Part shown: positions 58,884 through 64,000 of the stretch, piece after piece | Layout: every line of letters begins with the position of its first letter | How positions within the stretch are numbered: position 1 is the first letter of the stretch | Source: Sorangium cellulosum | GTDB taxonomy: Bacteria; Myxococcota_A; Polyangia; Polyangiales; Polyangiaceae | Assembly (NCBI RefSeq): GCF_004135735.1 | Contig: NZ_CP012670.1 | Location: 1,860,001-1,924,000 of the forward strand | Reading direction: 5' to 3' | Length of the DNA: 64,000 nucleotides | The notes under the pieces: generated by a model | What the model saw: the letters and a program-made list of their open reading frames with translations, nothing else | The model's database searches: none | What the model was told of the DNA's origin: nothing | Translations under genes and position numbers: made by a program

Positions 58884-61800
58884 GGGGCGGCGCCCCGCAG
58901 CAGCTCGGCCGCGGCCTCGCGCACCCGCGGCTCCGGATCGCGCGCCGCGAGCTGCCGGAGGACCGGCGCCGCCGCCGCGCGGTCCGCCGAGGTGAGGGCG
59001 CGCGCCGCCGCCTCGCGGACCAGCGCGTACGCGTCGGCGCGGGCGGCGGCGCCGAGCGTCTCCACGACCGGGCTCGGCTTGCCGCCGGCGGCCCCCGGGG
59101 CAGCGGCCGCGCCCGGGGCGGCCGGCGGGCCCGCCGCGCCCAGCCGGCCGAGCGCCTCGGCCGCGCGCACGCGGAGCGGCCAGCTCGGCGAGGTCCGCAG
59201 GAGCTCCGAGACGGCCGCGATCGTCGGGCCGTGCCGGACCGGGCCGAGCGCCGAGAGCGCCGCGCGGCGCACGCTCTCCTCCGGATCGCCGAGCGCGTCG
59301 ACCACCGCGGCCTGCGCCTCCGGCTCGGGTCGGGCCGCGAGCAGCTCCACCGCGCGCGTGCGCACCTCGATCGCGGGGTGCCGCACGAGGGCCACGAACC
59401 CGCTCACGACCGCCGCCGCGATCCCCTCCACCGTGGCCTCCACCTGCCTCCGGAGCTCGGGGGCGAGCTCCGCGCCCGCGGCGCCGTCCGTGAACGGCGC
59501 GAGGTCGATCGCGGCCCCGCCGTCGTCGCGCCCGCCGCTCGGCCCGCCCGCGCCCCGCGCCCCGCGCGAGAGGATCGCGTCGGCGACGACCAGCGCCCGC
59601 TCGGGCGACGTCGCCACCGCGGCGACCGCGGCCTTCTGGAGCGCCGGGCCGAGCGCCACGAGCGCGGCGGCGCGGTCCTCGGCGCTGAACGGATCCGGGT
59701 CGAGCCCCGCGAGGACGTCCTTCACCGTCAGCGCCCCGTCCGGCACCGGCAGCGGCTCGCGGGCGCGCGGGTACGCCCGCCGCGTGAACGCGGCCGCCGC
59801 GGCCACCGCGGCCGCGCGCAGCCCCTCGTCCGACGAGAACGCGCCGGCCGCGATCGCCTCGGCGGCCCCGTGCGGGGCGGGCGCCTCGGCCTCGCCGGCG
59901 CCGCCCGCCCTCGGGCCGCCGTCGCCGCCGAGCCGCGCCAGCGTGAGGAGCGCCGCGCGGCGGAGCTCCGGCTCGTTCGCGTCGGCGAGCGACACGAACA
60001 GCGCGGGGCCCTCGCCCCCGCCCCCGAGCTCGCCCAGCGCGCGGACCGCGGCCGCGCGCGGGACGGCGCCGGCCTCCGGCGCCCGGGCGAGCGCCGACAG
60101 CGCCGGCGCGTGCCGCCGGTTGCGCGTCAGGCCGAGGCCGATCGCGGCCATCGCCCGCACCTCCGGCGCCGGGGAGGTCAAGAGCCGCGCGAGCAGCGCC
60201 TCCGCCTTCGCCGCGGGCCGACCGCCGGCCGCGGCGAGCCGCGCGACGGCCCACGTCGCGGCGACCGCGACCGCGTCGTTCGGCAGCACGCTCGCCGCCG
60301 CGTCCCTCGGCGCGAGCATCTGCTCGTAGCGCCCCAGCATCGCGGGGTCGCGCAGCGCGCCGCAGGCGAGCATCGCGCGGGCGCGCAGGCCCTTGTCCGC
60401 CTGGCCGGTCGCGAAGTTGTAGAGCGCCGGCCCCGCGCTCCGGTTCTCGACGTAGGCCAGCACCTCGATCGCGATCTTCTGCTGCGACTCCCGGTCGTCG
60501 GCGAGCGCGTCGAGCAGCGGCTTCACGGCGCGCGCGCCGATCTTCGCGAGCTCGGCGCGGGCGGCCGCGCTCGCGTCGCGCGCGTCGCCGCGGACCTTCT
60601 GCATCAGCGGGAAGGTCATCGCGCCGTAGAGCTCCACGAGCAGCCGCCGGTAGAGCGGCCGCTGCGGGTTGCCGACCGCGACCGGCAAGAGCTCGCGCTC
60701 GAGCACGTCGAGCGAGCCCTTGCCGAGGTTCACCTGCATCGACATGCGCGCCGCGCGGGCGACGAGCTCCTCGTCGTTCGACGCCCGCACGACCCGGCGG
60801 AAGAGCCGGTCGGCCTCGTCGGTCTGCCCGGCGGTGAGCAGGAGCTCGGCGAGGTCGAAGTACACGGGGAAGAGCCGGTCGTTCTTGGCGAGCGCCTGCC
60901 GGTACTCGGCGATCGCGCGCGGGAAGTCCTGCCGCCGCCGGTACATGTCGCCGAGCTTCTGGTGGCCGCCCGCGTCCTCCGGCGACAGCTCCACGGCCTT
61001 CGCGGCGTACCGGATCGCGTCGTCGTCCCGGTAGAGCTCGGCGGCGTACTGCGCCATGCGCTGATACAGCTCGCGCGCCCGCTTCGGGTTCACCTCGACC
61101 AGCTTGCCCAGGACGTCGATGGCGCCGAGCAGGTCCTGCTGGAGCACGAGCACGCGCTCCAGCGCGAGCAGCGAGTCCTCGTCGCCCGGCGCGGCCTGGA
61201 TGATCCTGCGCAGCGTGGCCTCGGCGTCGGGCAGCCGGTGCAGCTTGCGCTGCACCTCGGCGAGCAGCCGCCCCGCCTCGAGATCGGGCGGGGCCGCGTT
61301 GAAGCGCGCGCTGAGCGGCGCGACGCGGCCCGGCAGCTCGTGGGTGAGCGCCCAGAGGCTGACGATGTGGTTCCGCGCCTCGCGCGCGAGCAGCCTGTCG
61401 TTGCCGGCCCCGGCGAGCAGCTGCTCCCAGAGCGCGCGCGCCTCCGCGTAGCGCGCCCGCGGGTTGCTGACGGAGCTCGCCGTGCGCTCCAGCGCGATCG
61501 CCAGCGCCTTCTTGTAGCGGGGGTTCGCGGGCTCGAGCTGCGCGGCCTCCCGGAGCGCGGCGAGCGCCTCGGCCACCATGTCGTGGTCGAGGTACACCTC
61601 GCCGAGGGTGGCCGCGGCGCGCGCCCGGCTCGGCACGACCTGCCGGATGCGCGCCCACGTCTCCAGCGCCTTCTTCTTGTCGCCCGCCTGGAAGTAGCGG
61701 TCCCCCAGATCGACGAGGTGACTCGGATCGCCGGTCGCGGCGCCGGCGAGCCGCTGCAGCACCCGGAGCGCCCGGTCGTTCTCCTCGACGCGCTCGTAGA

Positions 61801-63157
61801 AGTCGGCGACGGCCGCGAGCGTCTCGGGCTCGTCCGCGACGCGCCGCTCGAGCTCCGTGAGCAGCGCGAGCGCCTTGGGCCGGTCGCCCCGCTGGATGAG
61901 CGTCTCGCAGAGCTCGAACACGAAGTCGGCGTTGTGCGGGGCCGCCTTGATCAGGAGCTCGTACTCGCGGATCGCGGCGTCGAGCTCGCCGGCGGTCTGG
62001 AGCAGGTGGACGAGCCGGAGGCGCGTGTCGATGTGCCTGCCGCTCAGCGCGAGCGCCCGCCTGTACGTCGCGATCGCCTTGTCGACGTCGCCGGTCTCCT
62101 CGTACAGCGCGCCCAGGGTCGCGAGCCGCTGGAAGTCCTGCCCCCGCTCGGCCTCGAGGATCGCGATGAGCTCCGCGAGCCTCCCCTCGGCGCGGAAGGC
62201 GTCGGTCATGATGAGCAGGATCTCGGCGCGCACGCCCGCGGCGCCGCCGGCGACGGCGAGCGCCCGCTTGAGCACCGCGAGCGCCTCGTCCATCTTCTTC
62301 TGCTTGGCGAGCGCCCGCCCGAGGTCGCGCAGCGCCGGCGCGAGCGCGCGGTTGTCGCCGGCCGCGGCCTTGACGAGCTCGCGGAACTCGGCCTCGGCGC
62401 GCGCGTGGTGCCCGCGCGCGGCGAGCTCGCGCCCGAGCTCCGCCTTGACGAACAGCGAGCCCTGCGACGTCTTCACGAGCGCGTCGTGGTGCGCCTCGGC
62501 CCCGGCGAAGTCCGAGAGATCGAGGCAGAGCCCGAGCAGCGTGCGCCGCGTCTGCTCGACGTCCGCGGAGGCCTTGAGCAGCGGCAGCGCCTTCTCGTAG
62601 TGCGCGCGCGCGCGGCCCTTGTCGCCGCGGTCCGCCTCGAGCTGGGCGAGCGCGAGCATCGCCGAGGGGTCCGACGGCCGCTCCGCGATCGCCGCCTCGT
62701 ACGTCTTGATGGCGTCGTCGTACCGCCCGTCCTGCTTGTAAATGCCGGCGAGCACGACCCTGGAGGCCCAGGCGTCCGCGCCGGGCTGGGCGGCGCGGCG
62801 CTCGAACTCCTCGACGAGCTTCTTCAGGTTCCCGTCGCGCTCGCGGTAGAGCTGGGCGAGGCGCTGGAGCGGGAAGGGCGCGCTCGGCTGGCTCAGGACG
62901 ATCGCGGTGTAGCGCGCGATCAGCGCGTCGCTCGACCGGCCGCCTGGCCTCGCGTCGCCGGCCTCGGCGGGCCTGGGCTTCGCCTGGGGCGGCCGGGCGG
63001 GCGCCGGGCGCGCGGCGCCGGGTCTGGGCGCCTTGGGCCTGGGCCGCCTGGTGCGGCCGGCCGGATCGAAGTCCGCGGCGTCGGCGGGCGGCGCCACGAG
63101 CGTCGCGGCCGCGGGGAGCAGGACGGCGAGGCAGCCGGCCAGGACGTGGGATCGCAC
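58880..63157 (-). CDS. Large exported TPR/HEAT-repeat protein
   Basis: 1425 residues. GTG 63157 is chosen because it opens a signal peptide (VLAGCLAVLLPAAATLVAPPADA); the frame is open upstream only through the 57-bp repeats. After a Pro/Arg/Lys-rich linker, residues ~80-850 are many TPRs (for example AIKTYEAAIAERPSDPSAML, AIATYRRALALSGRHIDTRL, AIAEYRQALAKNDRLFPVY). From ~850 on are HEAT-type repeats (VRRAALSALGPVRHGPTIAA; PLRVRAAEALGRLGAAG). It is a large extracytoplasmic solenoid, probably a scaffold of an envelope complex. No catalytic motif is visible. The stop overlaps the lipoprotein GTG. Confidence 0.88.
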   Translation of the reverse strand: MRSHVLAGCLAVLLPAAATLVAPPADAADFDPAGRTRRPRPKAPRPGAARPAPARPPQAKPRPAEAGDARPGGRSSDALIARYTAIVLSQPSAPFPLQRLAQLYRERDGNLKKLVEEFERRAAQPGADAWASRVVLAGIYKQDGRYDDAIKTYEAAIAERPSDPSAMLALAQLEADRGDKGRARAHYEKALPLLKASADVEQTRRTLLGLCLDLSDFAGAEAHHDALVKTSQGSLFVKAELGRELAARGHHARAEAEFRELVKAAAGDNRALAPALRDLGRALAKQKKMDEALAVLKRALAVAGGAAGVRAEILLIMTDAFRAEGRLAELIAILEAERGQDFQRLATLGALYEETGDVDKAIATYRRALALSGRHIDTRLRLVHLLQTAGELDAAIREYELLIKAAPHNADFVFELCETLIQRGDRPKALALLTELERRVADEPETLAAVADFYERVEENDRALRVLQRLAGAATGDPSHLVDLGDRYFQAGDKKKALETWARIRQVVPSRARAAATLGEVYLDHDMVAEALAALREAAQLEPANPRYKKALAIALERTASSVSNPRARYAEARALWEQLLAGAGNDRLLAREARNHIVSLWALTHELPGRVAPLSARFNAAPPDLEAGRLLAEVQRKLHRLPDAEATLRRIIQAAPGDEDSLLALERVLVLQQDLLGAIDVLGKLVEVNPKRARELYQRMAQYAAELYRDDDAIRYAAKAVELSPEDAGGHQKLGDMYRRRQDFPRAIAEYRQALAKNDRLFPVYFDLAELLLTAGQTDEADRLFRRVVRASNDEELVARAARMSMQVNLGKGSLDVLERELLPVAVGNPQRPLYRRLLVELYGAMTFPLMQKVRGDARDASAAARAELAKIGARAVKPLLDALADDRESQQKIAIEVLAYVENRSAGPALYNFATGQADKGLRARAMLACGALRDPAMLGRYEQMLAPRDAAASVLPNDAVAVAATWAVARLAAAGGRPAAKAEALLARLLTSPAPEVRAMAAIGLGLTRNRRHAPALSALARAPEAGAVPRAAAVRALGELGGGGEGPALFVSLADANEPELRRAALLTLARLGGDGGPRAGGAGEAEAPAPHGAAEAIAAGAFSSDEGLRAAAVAAAAAFTRRAYPRAREPLPVPDGALTVKDVLAGLDPDPFSAEDRAAALVALGPALQKAAVAAVATSPERALVVADAILSRGARGAGGPSGGRDDGGAAIDLAPFTDGAAGAELAPELRRQVEATVEGIAAAVVSGFVALVRHPAIEVRTRAVELLAARPEPEAQAAVVDALGDPEESVRRAALSALGPVRHGPTIAAVSELLRTSPSWPLRVRAAEALGRLGAAGPPAAPGAAAAPGAAGGKPSPVVETLGAAARADAYALVREAAARALTSADRAAAAPVLRQLAARDPEPRVREAAAELLRGAAP

Positions 63158-63363
63158 CGGGGTAGGGTAGATCGGCGGTGCGCGGCCGGCCACGCGGAGC
63201 GGTGGCAGCGCCCCCGCGAGGGCTCCTCCAGGAAGAAAGCGCCTCGATGAAGGCGCGCTCTGCGCAGCGCGGCGCGCCGGGCCGGGGAGCTCGGCCGGCG
63301 CTCCTTGGCATCCCGGCGGAGTGCTTGACGCGCAGGGGGCGGCCGGGGACAGTCCCCTGCGCG

Positions 63364-63520
63364 CCGCGACGCCGTCTCCGCCGCTGTAAGGCGGCGGCCC
63401 CATTGAAGCGCATCTGTACGCCGCGACGCCGTCTCCGCCGCTGCAAGGCGGCGGCCCCGTTGAAGCGCATCTGTACGCCGCGACACCGTCTCCGCCGCTG
63501 CAAGGCGGCGGCCCCATTGA
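63364..63520. repeat. Three 57-bp repeats, each with a perfect hairpin
   Basis: Units start with CCGCGACGCC or CCGCGACACC at 63364, 63421 and 63478, exactly 57 bp apart. Each contains CCGCCGC-TGTAAG-GCGGCGG (or TGCAAG in the loop), a 7-bp perfect stem, followed by CCCCATTGAAGCGCATCTGT. The last unit runs into the start of the AAA-ATPase-like gene (CATTGAAGCCATG). Confidence 0.9.
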
Positions 63521-63524
63521 AGCC

Positions 63525-64000
63525 ATGCCCTTCGTCCCGGCCCTCGGCCAGTCCGACTTCCGTGAGCTCCGCCGCGCGGGCGCCGGTTACGTCGACAAGA
63601 CGCCGTTCATCGGACAGCTCCTCGCCGATCCTGCGCAGGTCGTCCTGTTCCCGCGGCCGCGCCGCTTCGGCAAGACCCTGAACCTCTCCACCCTTGCGTA
63701 TTTCCTGGGGAAACGCGACGAAGACCTCTCCTCGCTGTTCCGGGATCTCGCCGTCTGGAGCGACCAGGCGGCCCGTGCCCATTTCCAGCAGCACCCCGTC
63801 CTCTTCCTGACGTTCAAGGACATCAAGACCCTCTCTTACGAGACCACGCTGGATGCGATCCGCACGGAGGTGCAGCGCCTCTACAGCCAGCATCAGGACC
63901 TGCTGCAGGGCGAGGCGCTCCGCCCCGATGAGAAGCGACACTACGAGCACATGCTCCTCGGGGAGATCACCGAGGAAGACTGCCGTCGATCCCTGAGGGA
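63525..64000 (+). CDS. AAA-ATPase-like (PF09820-type) protein, N-terminal part
   Basis: The gene runs off the right edge with 158 complete codons visible. It begins MPFVPALGQSDFRELRRAG, followed by YVDKTPFIGQLL and the Walker A-like RPRRFGKTLNLSTL (VLFPRPRRFGKTLN). This is the signature of the AAA-ATPase_like family, which usually also has a DUF1703 PD-(D/E)xK-type nuclease domain at the C-terminus, here outside the window. The function is not established; members occur in large paralogous sets and some genomes link them to mobile elements. ATG 63525 directly follows the third 57-bp hairpin repeat, so the repeats may lie in its 5' leader. Codon use is slightly less GC-biased than its neighbours. 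Confidence 0.85.
   Translation, partial: MPFVPALGQSDFRELRRAGAGYVDKTPFIGQLLADPAQVVLFPRPRRFGKTLNLSTLAYFLGKRDEDLSSLFRDLAVWSDQAARAHFQQHPVLFLTFKDIKTLSYETTLDAIRTEVQRLYSQHQDLLQGEALRPDEKRHYEHMLLGEITEEDCRRSLR

Noticed and set aside
1..64000. tRNA or rRNA genes
   Set aside because: I looked for T-loop and anticodon-arm patterns and conserved rRNA segments by eye and found none; a covariance-model scan would be decisive.

Overview
The window is very GC-rich (third codon positions almost all G or C) and looks like a large myxobacterial chromosome, most likely Sorangium (Polyangiales). This rests on the bacterial nitric oxide synthase with an N-terminal reductase half (an arrangement known from Sorangium cellulosum), several eukaryote-like Ser/Thr kinases, PEGA/TPR proteins, glycine-rich lipoproteins and a HEAT-repeat protein inside a chemotaxis operon. 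The assignment is inferred from gene content.

Layout. 1-5.4 kb: the end of a periplasmic sugar-binding protein, a two-gene envelope operon, an RlmN-type radical SAM methyltransferase and a DUF5995 protein. 5.4-13 kb: a multidomain nitric oxide synthase behind a perfect 24-bp palindrome, a small membrane protein, a compact Ser/Thr kinase, an exported four-repeat cyanovirin-like (CVNH) lectin and a GNAT acetyltransferase. 13-17.3 kb: an accessory region with an 85-bp tandem repeat, an IS481-family insertion sequence, copies of a CAACCTGGGT motif, and a lower-GC island carrying a DUF6602 nuclease-fold-like gene. 17.3-27 kb: a reverse-strand operon of sugar dehydrogenase, GH15 glucanase and SDR, then a DUF2892 protein, an aldo/keto reductase convergent with a MocR regulator, a YwiC-like membrane protein and a VWA lipoprotein. 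27.5-36 kb: a chemotaxis-like operon cheY-cheA-cheW-cheW-HEAT-cheR-cheB without a receptor gene. 36-39.4 kb: a LysM lytic transglycosylase and a cupin. 39.8-47.7 kb: three tandem membrane-anchored Ser/Thr kinases whose linkers are minisatellites. 48-57 kb: a reverse-strand set made of a membrane-tethered GTPase, a 688-aa single-pass partner overlapping it, and two copies of a PEGA protein plus glycine-rich lipoprotein pair. 57.2-63.2 kb: tsaD downstream of a small lipoprotein and a 1425-aa TPR/HEAT protein. The window ends in an AAA-ATPase-like gene preceded by three 57-bp hairpin repeats.

Two themes stand out. First, short tandem repeats occur at every scale. One 13-bp core, CAACCTGGGTCGG, is found in intergenic DNA and also amplified in frame inside two unrelated genes, where it is read on opposite strands. 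Second, the GTPase module at 48-57 kb has a consistent order and a duplicated output pair; I recognise its parts but not the whole, and it is my best candidate for an undescribed system.
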